Below are positions 26,087 through 33,856 of a stretch of 64,000 nucleotides of DNA, one piece after another. The notes under the pieces were generated by a model. That model did not search any database and had not been told where the DNA came from. It was given only the letters and a program-made list of their open reading frames with translations. A program made the translations under genes and the position numbers. The stretch spans positions 1 to 64,000 of the forward strand of contig NZ_FNPX01000014.1 of assembly GCF_900107415.1 (NCBI RefSeq), given 5' to 3'. Source of the DNA: Jannaschia faecimaris. GTDB taxonomy: Bacteria; Pseudomonadota; Alphaproteobacteria; Rhodobacterales; Rhodobacteraceae. The number at the start of each line of letters is the position of its first letter. Position 1 is the stretch's first letter.

Positions 26087-26866
26087 ATGGTTCAATTTAC
26101 CCTTCCCAAGAATTCCAAGATCACCGTTGGCAAGACTTGGCCCAAGCCCGAGGGCGCAAGCAACCTGCGCAAGTTCCAAGTCTATCGCTGGAACCCCGAG
26201 GACGGGAAGAACCCGCGTCTGGACACCTATTGGGTGGACCTCGATACCTGCGGCCCAATGATCTTGGACGGGCTGATCAAGATCAAGAACGAGATCGACC
26301 CGACGCTGACGTTCCGTCGGTCCTGTCGCGAGGGTATCTGCGGATCTTGTGCGATGAACATCGACGGCGTGAACACTCTGGCCTGCACCTGGGGCATCGA
26401 TGAGGTTAAGGGTGACGTCAAGATCTACCCGCTGCCGCACATGCCGGTCATCAAGGACCTGATCCCGGACCTGACGCATTTCTACGCCCAGCACGCTTCG
26501 GTGATGCCGTGGCTTGAAACCAAGTCCAACACGCCCGCGAAGGAATGGCGTCAGTCGATCGATGATCGGGAGAAGCTGGACGGACTTTATGAGTGCATCA
26601 TGTGCGCATCGTGTTCGACAGCCTGTCCGTCGTATTGGTGGAACGGTGATCGCTATCTCGGGCCGGCAGCTCTGCTGCATGCGTACCGCTGGATCATCGA
26701 CTCACGTGATGAGGCGACTGGGGAGCGGCTCGACGATCTGGAAGACCCGTTCAAGCTCTATCGCTGCCACACGATCATGAACTGCGCCAAGACCTGTCCC
26801 AAGGGTCTGAACCCGGCCAAGGCCATCGCGAACATCAAGAAGATGATGGTCGAGCGCCAGATCTGA
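26087..26866 (+). CDS. sdhB: Succinate dehydrogenase iron-sulfur subunit
   Basis: 259 residues, standard length. The [2Fe-2S] ligands are in [20 protein letters not shown] and the following AC; the [4Fe-4S] ligands are in [12 protein letters not shown]; the [3Fe-4S] ligands are in [17 protein letters not shown]. It relays electrons from SdhA to ubiquinone at SdhCD. AGGAGG precedes the ATG. Last gene of the operon, followed by a strong terminator. Confidence 0.97.
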   Translation: MVQFTLPKNSKITVGKTWPKPEGASNLRKFQVYRWNPEDGKNPRLDTYWVDLDTCGPMILDGLIKIKNEIDPTLTFRRSCREGICGSCAMNIDGVNTLACTWGIDEVKGDVKIYPLPHMPVIKDLIPDLTHFYAQHASVMPWLETKSNTPAKEWRQSIDDREKLDGLYECIMCASCSTACPSYWWNGDRYLGPAALLHAYRWIIDSRDEATGERLDDLEDPFKLYRCHTIMNCAKTCPKGLNPAKAIANIKKMMVERQI

Positions 26867-26891
26867 TTCGTTCTGACGTCGAAAGAAAATG

Positions 26892-26918
26892 GCCCGCGGC
26901 ACAAGCCGCGGGCTTTTT
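26892..26918 (+). terminator. Rho-independent terminator of the sdh operon
   Basis: Perfect 9-bp GC stem gcccgcggc/gccgcgggc with a 4-base loop (acaa), followed by TTTTT. It lies 25 bp after the sdhB stop codon. Confidence 0.93.
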
Positions 26919-27239
26919 CGTTGCCTCGACATCGGCGGCACACTGGTTAACACTTGAAACTAAAAGGGCCCCTACGCTGTGCGTGGGGCCCGTACTAGTT
27001 AACAAAACAAGTAACTAATTAACCTTTGCGCGGTCACAACACGACCGGCTCTCCTCTTCTTGTAACCCAACTTTGTCGGCGAGTCGAATGATTCTAAAGT
27101 GCCTTGAATCCCGTGATATCAAAAGATTGTTTTTAAAACAAATAGATAGATGTAGAAATGCTAAAGACTGTCTTTTTGGATAGGTGCTTTCAGCAAAAGT
27201 GATGCCGATGCGGCATAAATTGTCGTGATCGGGCAAGCG
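26919..27239. other. AT-rich gap after the sdh operon with a leftward-facing hairpin
   Basis: The stretch is much more AT-rich than its surroundings, notably 27000-27240. An open frame on the minus strand (27015-27236, 73 codons) has no ribosome site and atypical composition, and I do not call it. The hairpin at 26966-26991 is oriented so that a T-tract follows on the minus strand, implying an RNA transcribed leftward through this region. A small RNA is possible but unproven. Confidence 0.35.
26962..26991 (-). terminator. Hairpin with T-tract on the minus strand
   Basis: Stem gggcccc/ggggccc extended by acgc/gcgt with one bulged T and a 3-base loop (26966-26991), followed on the minus strand by TTTTAG. 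It would terminate a leftward transcript coming from about 27000-27515. It could also serve as back-up for the sdh transcript. Confidence 0.6.
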
Positions 27240-27515
27240 TTAACCTTTTGCTGGAGACAATGCGGCCTGACAGGCTTGAATTGACGCCTCGATGCGGTCA
27301 GCAAAGGCACCTGCACGGCCTAAAGTGTGAACGTCGATGTTCAGGGTGCCAATCGCCCTGTCGCCGCCAATATCCTGATCGAATGTCGCGTCCGAGCGTG
27401 ATTCGGCCTTGGTGCTGTCCGACGCGCAGCCCTCGGCCCCAGTGAGAGCGGATACTGAAACGAGTGGTTTCGCCGAGATCAGGATCTTGGCCCTCTTGCT
27501 GGAACTCCCTGACAA
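27240..27515 (-). CDS. Doubtful small hypothetical protein
   Basis: 91 codons from a TTG at 27515. The C-terminal half (FADRIEASIQACQAALSPAKG) looks protein-like, while the N-terminal half is Ser/Ala/Lys-rich without a signal. There is no ATG or GTG near the N-terminus and no clear Shine-Dalgarno sequence. GC content is close to the genome average, unlike the AT-rich DNA to its left. It may be the remnant of a longer gene. The leftward hairpin at 26962-26991 would be a fitting terminator. Confidence 0.3.
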   Translation of the reverse strand: MSGSSSKRAKILISAKPLVSVSALTGAEGCASDSTKAESRSDATFDQDIGGDRAIGTLNIDVHTLGRAGAFADRIEASIQACQAALSPAKG

Positions 27516-27660
27516 GTTCCCTGCGGTGGCCTTGTCCGGTGCGGCTTATTGGACATACCGGTAACGCATCTGCAAGTTTGAAGATTTTCGTGATTTTCCG
27601 TCTTGACCCGAATCCGGTTTGGTTTCATTGCGCCGCATATAGACGCCAACGCACGCGCCT

Positions 27661-27802
27661 CTGGCACGGCCGACGATGGAGCCCTTCCTTACTGGAAGCA
27701 CCACGGCACGGTTACGTAGCGACGGTAACGTCTCCTTTATGAAGTGAGCGGTCTGTGCCGGGATTTGACCCCCGGAATGGCCGGGTCTGTTGGAGATGAC
27801 CA
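27661..27802 (+). promoter_or_regulatory. Structured 5' leader of ornithine decarboxylase, candidate speF-type RNA
   Basis: An RNA motif named speF is known upstream of ornithine decarboxylase genes in alphaproteobacteria; position fits, but I cannot align it here. Directly visible: ggcac at 27663-27667 and again at 27705-27709 can each pair with gtgcc at 27755-27759. Close to the start codon two mutually exclusive hairpins share 27667-27675: ccggg(27758-27762)/cccgg(27771-27775), and gaccc..gg(27767-27775)/cc..gggtc(27781-27787). The second ends four bases before the TGGAG ribosome site. A 23-codon upstream ORF lies inside. All this suggests polyamine- or ornithine-responsive control. Confidence 0.5.
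27676..27747 (+). CDS. Possible 23-residue leader peptide upstream of ornithine decarboxylase
   Basis: ATG at 27676 to TGA at 27745-27747 encodes MEPFLTGSTTARLRSDGNVS then FMK. It spans the structured leader, and its stop lies 11 bases before the first switch-like hairpin, a position suited to ribosome-mediated control. No run of rare or regulatory codons is evident and the upstream ribosome site is weak, so it may be fortuitous. In enterobacteria speF has a regulatory leader peptide, which makes the position worth testing. Confidence 0.3.
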   Translation: MEPFLTGSTTARLRSDGNVSFMK

Positions 27803-28987
27803 ATGAACGCAGTAACCGGCTTTGGCCGTCCGCAATTCGTCACGTCTGTTTCGCGCGTGGAATCCTACATTGCCGCACACGACTTCGCGCATCCGACGTT
27901 GGTCATCGACGTGGACGCCGTCGAGCGTCAGTTTCGTGCCCTGTCCGCCGGTCTGGTCCGTCGTGACGGCCGCCACGCGCATATACACTACGCGGTCAAG
28001 GCGAACCCCCACACCGCAATAATCGAGCGTCTGGTCGCCTTGGGGTCCGGCTTCGATGCGGCGTCCCGTGGTGAAATCGAATTGGTCCTTGGCCAAGGTG
28101 CCGACGTCGATCACGTCTCCTTCGGCAACACCATCAAGAAGGCCTCCGACATTCGTTGGGCGCACGCCGTTGGCATCACGCTGTTCGCCGCAGACGCGGA
28201 GGAAGAGCTGGAGAAGCTGGCCGAGAATGCCCCCGGTGCTCGCGTCTACATCCGTGTGATCGTCGACAACCCCGAGGCCGACTGGCCCCTGTCGCGCAAG
28301 TTCGGCTGTGCGTCCGACAAGGTGATGCAGCTTCTGGACCGCGCGCGTGACTTGGGTCTCGTCCCCCACGGCCTGTCCTTTCACGTCGGCTCTCAGACCC
28401 GCGAAGCCCGCATGTGGACCGGCACGCTGGATCAGGTCGCTGCCATCTGGGCGCGTGCCCAGGACGAAGGGTTCGACCTGCAGCTTCTGAACATCGGTGG
28501 CGGTTTCCCCGCGTTCTATGGCGAGGAAATCCAGGCTCCGACGTCTTACGCGCGTTCGGTGATCGCTCTGATCGAAGACCGCTTCACCGATGTACCGCAG
28601 ATCATGGCCGAGCCGGGCCGTGGCATGGTCGCCGAAGCCGGTGCGATTGCCGCCGAGGTCGTTCTGGTCTCCAAGAAGTCGAACGATGACCTGCACCGCT
28701 GGGTCTATCTTGATATCGGTCGGTTTTCCGGTTTGGCCGAGACTGAGGGCGAGGCAATTCGCTACCAGTTCGTGACCCCACGGGACGGCGACGACACCGG
28801 CCCTTGTGTTGTGGCTGGCCCGTCATGCGATTCCGCCGACGTGATGTATGAAAAGCGCCCGCTCCAACTGCCTCTGTCGCTGAAAGCTGGCGACAAGATC
28901 GTGATCCGCAATTGCGGCGCGTATACCACGACCTATTCCTCCGTGGGCTTCAACGGCTTCCCGCCGCTGGACTCCGTGGTGATCTAG
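27803..28987 (+). CDS. Ornithine (or lysine/ornithine) decarboxylase, alanine-racemase fold type
   Basis: 394 residues, a group IV PLP-dependent decarboxylase. PLP lysine in HYAVKANPH (Lys66), FDAASRGEIE, SFGNTIKK, HVGSQTRE, the phosphate-binding GGGFPAFY, EPGRGMVAEAG, and the C-terminal CDSADVMYE segment with catalytic Cys and Asp contributed to the dimer partner, then NCGAYTTTYSSVGFNG. It decarboxylates ornithine to putrescine, first step of polyamine synthesis. Starts after TGGAG and a switch-like leader. Followed by a strong terminator. Lysine specificity cannot be excluded. Confidence 0.88.
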   Translation: MNAVTGFGRPQFVTSVSRVESYIAAHDFAHPTLVIDVDAVERQFRALSAGLVRRDGRHAHIHYAVKANPHTAIIERLVALGSGFDAASRGEIELVLGQGADVDHVSFGNTIKKASDIRWAHAVGITLFAADAEEELEKLAENAPGARVYIRVIVDNPEADWPLSRKFGCASDKVMQLLDRARDLGLVPHGLSFHVGSQTREARMWTGTLDQVAAIWARAQDEGFDLQLLNIGGGFPAFYGEEIQAPTSYARSVIALIEDRFTDVPQIMAEPGRGMVAEAGAIAAEVVLVSKKSNDDLHRWVYLDIGRFSGLAETEGEAIRYQFVTPRDGDDTGPCVVAGPSCDSADVMYEKRPLQLPLSLKAGDKIVIRNCGAYTTTYSSVGFNGFPPLDSVVI

Positions 28988-29024
28988 GGGCCAGACCGTG
29001 TAACCACCCGCATTGCACGACCCG

Positions 29025-29057
29025 ACCCCCGCCATTTGGCGGGGGTTTGCATTTTTT
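29025..29057 (+). terminator. Rho-independent terminator after ornithine decarboxylase
   Basis: Perfect 9-bp stem acccccgcc/ggcgggggt with loop attt (29025-29046), followed by TTGCATTTTTT. It lies between the convergent decarboxylase and deoD genes and is oriented for the decarboxylase. Confidence 0.9.
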
Positions 29058-29102
29058 GTGCGCGTCTCGAGACGATGCGTTTCGCCGCCAGGTCAGGGTT
29101 TG

Positions 29103-29807
29103 TCAGGCAAAGGCGGCCTCAAGCGCGATCTCGACCATGTCCCCGAAGGAGGTTTGGCGATCGGATGCGGGGAGTTCCTCTCCGGTGAGGAGGTGGTCGC
29201 TGACCGTCAGGACCGCCAGCGCGCGGCACCCATGACGGGCCGCTAAATTGTAAAGCTCCGCTGCCTCCATTTCGACCGCCAGAATACCGTGACGAGTCAT
29301 CATCTCATTCAGGTCGGGCCGTTCGTCGTAGAAGACATCCGAGGAATAGATGCCGCCGACATGCACCGCACTACCCTTGGCCTGCGCCGCGTCGTAGGCT
29401 GCGCGGAGGAGGCCGAAGTCGGCGCAGGGTGCGAAATTCACCTCCCGGAATATACCGGACGAAGGGGTTGAAATGCTGCTGGCTGTTTGTGCCAAGATCA
29501 CATCGCGCATCTTCACGTGGGATTGCATCGCGCCAGTCGAGCCGATGCGGATCAATGTCTTGGCCCCGTATTGGGTGATCAGTTCATTGGCATAGATCGA
29601 CAGGCTGGGCATTCCCATTCCTGACCCGTGAATCGTAACAACGTTGCCCTGCCATGTTCCGGTAAATCCCAGCATCCCTCTGACGTCATTTACCAATTCG
29701 GCGTTTCTCAGAAACGTCTCCGCCGCCCATTTCGCCCGCAGAGGATCCCCCGGCATCAGGACGGTTTCCGCGATCTGGCCTTTTCTGGCGCGTATATGGG
29801 CGGTCAT
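29103..29807 (-). CDS. deoD: Purine nucleoside phosphorylase, DeoD type
   Basis: 234 residues, typical of hexameric bacterial PNP. Motifs: [15 protein letters not shown] at the phosphate site, [42 protein letters not shown] at the ribose site (Glu-Met-Glu), and [18 protein letters not shown] with the catalytic Asp near the purine. It phosphorolyses purine (deoxy)nucleosides. It acts downstream of nucleoside uptake; a BMP-type nucleoside transporter and a second PNP (punA type) are encoded at 40445-46165. Confidence 0.95.
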   Translation of the reverse strand: MTAHIRARKGQIAETVLMPGDPLRAKWAAETFLRNAELVNDVRGMLGFTGTWQGNVVTIHGSGMGMPSLSIYANELITQYGAKTLIRIGSTGAMQSHVKMRDVILAQTASSISTPSSGIFREVNFAPCADFGLLRAAYDAAQAKGSAVHVGGIYSSDVFYDERPDLNEMMTRHGILAVEMEAAELYNLAARHGCRALAVLTVSDHLLTGEELPASDRQTSFGDMVEIALEAAFA

Positions 29808-29825
29808 TGGGAGCTCCGGGCAAAG

Positions 29826-29849
29826 AAAAGGGGCGCATGGTTGCGCCCC
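29826..29849 (-). terminator. Rho-independent terminator of the H-NS-like gene
   Basis: Stem ggggcgca/tgcgcccc (29830-29837, 29842-29849) with a 4-base loop, followed on the minus strand by TTTTCTTT. It lies 27 bp after the stop of the H-NS-like gene and 15 bp before the deoD start. Confidence 0.88.
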
Positions 29850-29875
29850 TTAAGCCGTAATCTCATCGTAATTGT

Positions 29876-30181
29876 CTAGATGGCCAGGTCTTCAGGCTTC
29901 TTGCCCGAGTCAATCGCGTCCTTGAACCACTGCGGCTGGCGTCCGCGTCCCGACCAGGTCTTGCCTGGGTTTTCAGGGTGGACGTATTTCGGTGCGGCAG
30001 AAGTGGCTTTGCCCTTCTTTCCGCCGGTGAAGTCAGCCAGCGAAAAACCCATTTCCTTGGCCATCGCTTCCAGTTTGTTCTGCGCTTCTGCTCGGATCCG
30101 GTCGTCGTAGTTCTTTACGGCAGCTCCGACCTTCTTCTGCAATTCCAGAAGTTCAGCCTTATTCATCTTGTCGAGATTCAT
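29876..30181 (-). CDS. H-NS/HvrA-family nucleoid protein
   Basis: 101 residues. N-terminal coiled-coil oligomerisation region (MNLDKMNKAELLELQKKVGA, then a helical stretch to about 55), a linker, and the C-terminal DNA-binding motif PKYVHPENPGKTWSGRGRQP followed by QWFKDAI, the AT-minor-groove hook of H-NS proteins. Start at 30181 has GGAG six bases upstream; an ATG 19 codons earlier adds a non-family sequence. Such proteins silence AT-rich or foreign DNA; the AT-rich MltR-like gene and 27000-27240 would be natural targets (inference). Monocistronic, between deoD and ecm. Confidence 0.92.
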   Translation of the reverse strand: MNLDKMNKAELLELQKKVGAAVKNYDDRIRAEAQNKLEAMAKEMGFSLADFTGGKKGKATSAAPKYVHPENPGKTWSGRGRQPQWFKDAIDSGKKPEDLAI

Positions 30182-30245
30182 CACATACTCCGAGTAAACA
30201 GATGAGATCGGCTTATGCGCCCAAATTATCTTTTGCAAGTAAATC

Positions 30246-32222
30246 CTATTGGGCCGCGATTTCTCTCGGGTCGGCCAATTCGATGATATCCGCCATGATC
30301 TTGTTCAATTCAAAATCCTTGGGGGTATAGACCGCCGCCACGCCATAACTGCGCAAAAGCTCCGCGTCGTCATCGGGAATGATGCCGCCGACAATGACGG
30401 AAACATGGCCCAATCCGGCGGCCCTCATTCGCTCCATCAGATCATCGACCAGCGGCAGGTGACTTCCGGAAAGGATCGAAAGGCCAACGACATGCGCGCC
30501 TTCCTCCAAGGCTGCGGCAACGATAGCTTCCGGGGTCAGTCGGATACCCTCGTACCGAATTGCCATGCCGCAATCGCGCGCGCGCACGGCAATTTGTTCA
30601 GCCCCGTTTGAGTGACCGTCCAAGCCCGGCTTGCCCATCAGGAAGGTCAGCCGCTTGCCCAGCCGGGTCGATACCGCGTCGACGGCGGCGCGCAGAACGT
30701 CCAACCCTTGTACGTCGTTCGATGGCGATGATGACACGCCGGTCGGCCCGCGATATTCACCGTGCACCGCGCGCATGACCCCGGCCCATTCACCGGTCGT
30801 CACGCCTGATTTCGCGGCGATTATCGATGGTGGCATGATGTTCGTGCCCTCCCGCGCAGCCTTTTCCAACGCGTCCAGCGCCGCGCGTACGGCTTCTGGA
30901 TCGCGGGCACCACGCCACGCGTTCAACCGTCCTACCTGTTCGGCCTCCACCGCCGGATCGACGGTCATTATCCCTCCATCCTCGCCTACCAGGGGTGAAG
31001 GTTCTCCATCGGTCCAGGCATTGACGCCGACAACGGTGGTCTCGCCGCGCTCAATACCGCCAAGACGGGCAGCGTTCGATTCGACCAACCGGGATTTCAT
31101 GTATTCGATCGCCGCGACTGCACCGCCCATACCGTCGAGAATTGCCAATTCGTCGCGCGCACCGTCTTTCAGGGCTTCGACTTTCTTGGCGACCACGGGC
31201 GACCCATCGAACAGGTCGCCGTATTCCAGAAGGTCGGTTTCATAGGCCAGAACCTGCTGCATTCGGAGCGACCATTGTTGATCCCAAGGACGTGGCAATC
31301 CCAACGCCTCGTTCCAGGCCGGGAGTTGCACCGCGCGGGCCCGCGCCGATTTGGAAAGCGTCACCGCCAGCATTTCCAGAAGGATACGATAGACGTTGTT
31401 TTCCGGCTGCTGCTCGGTGAGGCCCAGGGAATTGACTTGAACACCGTATCGGAACCGGCGGTATTTTGGATCTTCGACGCCGTAACGGTCGCGGCAGATC
31501 TCGTCCCACATTTCGACGAAGGCGCGCATCTTGCACATCTCGGTGACGAAACGGATGCCGGCATTCACGAAAAATGAGATCCGTCCGACCAGCCGGGGGA
31601 AATCATCTGCGGGGACCTTGCCGCGCAATTCATCCAGAACCGCCGTTGCTGTGGCCAGGGCAAAGGCCAATTCCTGCTGCGGCGTCGCGCCCGCTTCTTG
31701 CAGATGATACGAGCAGACGTTCATCGGGTTCCATTTTGGGATCTCGGAATAGCAGTACTCGGCCACATCCGCGATCAGCTTCATCGACGGTTTCGGCGGC
31801 AAGACATAGGTACCCCGCGACAGGTATTCTTTCACGATGTCATTCTGAACGGTGCCTTGAAGTTCCGAAACGTCCGCGCCCTGTTCATCGGCCACGGCAA
31901 CATAAAGCGCGAGCAACCACGGCGCGGTCGCGTTTATCGTCATCGATGTGTTCATCTGGTCCAGCGGGATATCCGCGAACAGGCTGCGCATGTCGCCCAA
32001 ATGGGCAACCGGAACGCCGACTTTCCCGACTTCACCGTGCGCCAGGATGTGATCGCTGTCGTATCCGGTTTGCGTCGGCAGATCGAAAGCGACGGAAAGG
32101 CCCGTCTGCCCGCGCGCCAGGTTTGCCCGGTAAAGTGCATTGGACTTCGTTGCGGTCGAATGCCCGGCATAAGTTCGAAATAGCCAGGGGCGATCTTTCT
32201 GCGGTCCGTCTTTCTGCGTCAT
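30246..32222 (-). CDS. ecm: (2R)-Ethylmalonyl-CoA mutase, coenzyme B12 dependent
   Basis: 658 residues, the length of Ecm and shorter than the ~715 of methylmalonyl-CoA mutase. N-terminal RPWLFRTYAGHSTATKSNAL and GLSVAFDLPTQTGYDSDH are Ecm-type signatures of the mutase barrel. The C-terminal cobalamin domain has GLDGHSNGAEQIAV (DxHxxG with the cobalt-ligand His), SILSGSHLPLV and VGGIIPDDD. It converts ethylmalonyl-CoA to methylsuccinyl-CoA. The pathway enzyme ccr is 1.6 kb away on the other strand. A TTGCGCAA palindrome lies 51 bp upstream of its start. Confidence 0.94.
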   Translation of the reverse strand: MTQKDGPQKDRPWLFRTYAGHSTATKSNALYRANLARGQTGLSVAFDLPTQTGYDSDHILAHGEVGKVGVPVAHLGDMRSLFADIPLDQMNTSMTINATAPWLLALYVAVADEQGADVSELQGTVQNDIVKEYLSRGTYVLPPKPSMKLIADVAEYCYSEIPKWNPMNVCSYHLQEAGATPQQELAFALATATAVLDELRGKVPADDFPRLVGRISFFVNAGIRFVTEMCKMRAFVEMWDEICRDRYGVEDPKYRRFRYGVQVNSLGLTEQQPENNVYRILLEMLAVTLSKSARARAVQLPAWNEALGLPRPWDQQWSLRMQQVLAYETDLLEYGDLFDGSPVVAKKVEALKDGARDELAILDGMGGAVAAIEYMKSRLVESNAARLGGIERGETTVVGVNAWTDGEPSPLVGEDGGIMTVDPAVEAEQVGRLNAWRGARDPEAVRAALDALEKAAREGTNIMPPSIIAAKSGVTTGEWAGVMRAVHGEYRGPTGVSSSPSNDVQGLDVLRAAVDAVSTRLGKRLTFLMGKPGLDGHSNGAEQIAVRARDCGMAIRYEGIRLTPEAIVAAALEEGAHVVGLSILSGSHLPLVDDLMERMRAAGLGHVSVIVGGIIPDDDAELLRSYGVAAVYTPKDFELNKIMADIIELADPREIAAQ

Positions 32223-32272
32223 GGCAATTCCCCTAGTAATAATGTTTCAACAATTACGAAATTCTGGTCAGA

Positions 32273-32280
32273 TTGCGCAA
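32273..32280. promoter_or_regulatory. TTGCGCAA palindrome in the ecm/acyltransferase intergenic region
   Basis: Perfect 8-bp palindrome 51-58 bp upstream of the ecm ATG. Related TTGCG sequences occur upstream of ccr (TGCG-A-CGCA, 33803-33811) and mcl2 (18004-18021). A shared regulator of the ethylmalonyl-CoA genes is possible, but 8 bp is short and could be chance. Confidence 0.3.
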
Positions 32281-32383
32281 GTCCAATTTGCCGCGCCGCG
32301 GCGTAGCGCGGCACGCGAGGGTTGACGGGGCTCATCCCGTGCTGTGCACCTGTGGGAGGAAATTGGTCTTCGCCGGAGGTCGG

Positions 32384-33745
32384 GTGTCGCGAACAGTTGA
32401 ATTGCCGCTTTGGATCCTGATTCTCCTTGGGCTCTTTGCGACCGTGACTTTCGCGTCGCATTTTCTGTTTCCATCGGTGCGCTGGTTCTTTCGCAAGCGG
32501 GCGGAGCGGCTGGTTGCCAAGCTCAACACGCGGTTGGCGCGGCCGATCCAGCCGTTCAAGCTGGCGCGGCGTATGGATACGATCAATCGCCTGATTCACG
32601 ATCCCGCAGTGGCACAAGCGGTCGTCGACCATGCGCGCGAACGGGACATTCCCGAAGACGTCGCCTATGAAACTGCCCGACGGTACGCGCGGGAAATCGT
32701 GCCCGGCTTTTCCGCTCTGTTGTATTTCGGGGTCGCCACCAAGCTGGCACGCTGGTTGTCGCGGGGCCTTTACCGCGTGCGCGTCAGCGGCGAAGAGTCG
32801 GTCCTGACACAGATCGATCCCAAAGCAACCGTAGTCTACGTGCTGAACCACCGGTCAAACATGGACTACGTGCTGGTTACGTGGCTGGCCGCCCGGCAGA
32901 CCGCGCTCGCCTATGCTGTCGGCGAATGGGCACGCCGTTGGCCGCTGGGCCCGCTGATCCGTGCCATGGGCGGCTACTTTGTGCGGCGAAGGGATTTGAA
33001 CTCCCTCTATCGTCGCGTGCTGGCGCGCTATGTCCAGATCGCGACCGCCAACGGCGTGACCCAAGCTGTATTCCCCGAAGGACGTCTGTCGCGAAACGGG
33101 GCGCTTCAGTCGGCGAAGCTTGGTATTCTGAGCTATATTCTGGCTGACCACGATCCCGCGCGCGATGTGGTCTTTGTCCCCGTCGCGGTTAACTACGAAC
33201 GGGTACTGGAAGATCGCGTTCTAATTGCCGCCGGGGGGGACACCGCGCATACGTTTCGGCTCCGTTGGTGGATGGTTGTGCGCTACCTCTGGCGGCATGT
33301 GCAATTGCGCCTGACGGGTCGGTTCAGCCGGTTCGGATATGCCGCCGTCAGCTTCGGGCGGCCAATCTCGCTTCAGCGATTCTTGTGGCAGGGGCGCTCG
33401 GACGCGGCCAGGGATCTGGGTGAAGCCCTTCTGGAGCGTATAGACGAGGTTCTGCCCGTCCTGCCGCTCGCGCTGGTCAGCGAAGCGTTGGTCGAAGGGG
33501 CGCGCGACGTCGCTGTCGTTGCAACCCACCTTGAGGTTCGGTCCGAATACTGGCGCGATGCGGGCCACCCCGTGCATAGTGCCCTGCGTGAGGCGCGGGA
33601 CGCGGCAATGGTGGCGCTTCGGATGCTTGAAATCAGGGGGGCCATAACGCTCGATTCGCACCGGATCACCGTCCGTGACGACTGGTTGCCTGTCATCCGC
33701 TACTACGCGAATAACTTGCCCCTGCAGCATTCTGACAAGACATAA
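32384..33745 (+). CDS. Glycerol-3-phosphate/lysophosphatidate acyltransferase (PlsB/PlsC-like)
   Basis: 453 residues from a GTG start at 32384 that has GGAGG just upstream. An N-terminal transmembrane helix (WILILLGLFATVTFASHFLF) is followed by a helical region, then the acyltransferase motifs: VVYVLNHRSNMDYVLVTW (HxxxxD), GGYFVRRRD, AVFPEGRLSRNG (block III) and VPVAVNYERVLED. The length and long C-terminal part resemble the PlsB-type rather than the ~250-residue PlsC. It would acylate a glycerolipid precursor at the inner membrane. Position between the ecm and ccr genes is unexplained. Its exact acceptor is uncertain. Confidence 0.8.
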   Translation: MSRTVELPLWILILLGLFATVTFASHFLFPSVRWFFRKRAERLVAKLNTRLARPIQPFKLARRMDTINRLIHDPAVAQAVVDHARERDIPEDVAYETARRYAREIVPGFSALLYFGVATKLARWLSRGLYRVRVSGEESVLTQIDPKATVVYVLNHRSNMDYVLVTWLAARQTALAYAVGEWARRWPLGPLIRAMGGYFVRRRDLNSLYRRVLARYVQIATANGVTQAVFPEGRLSRNGALQSAKLGILSYILADHDPARDVVFVPVAVNYERVLEDRVLIAAGGDTAHTFRLRWWMVVRYLWRHVQLRLTGRFSRFGYAAVSFGRPISLQRFLWQGRSDAARDLGEALLERIDEVLPVLPLALVSEALVEGARDVAVVATHLEVRSEYWRDAGHPVHSALREARDAAMVALRMLEIRGAITLDSHRITVRDDWLPVIRYYANNLPLQHSDKT

Positions 33746-33856
33746 AATTACAATACGCGGCAAACAGGGGTTGGAAAGTTACTTTTGTGCTGATAACTTC
33801 GTTGCGACGCAGCGTGGTTCCTTCCGCGGTGCAGCATCAACGCCGGAGGACATGAC

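Noticed and set aside
27015-27236. 73-codon open frame in the AT-rich gap
   Set aside because: No ribosome site, odd composition and no similarity to anything I know; recorded only as part of the gap.
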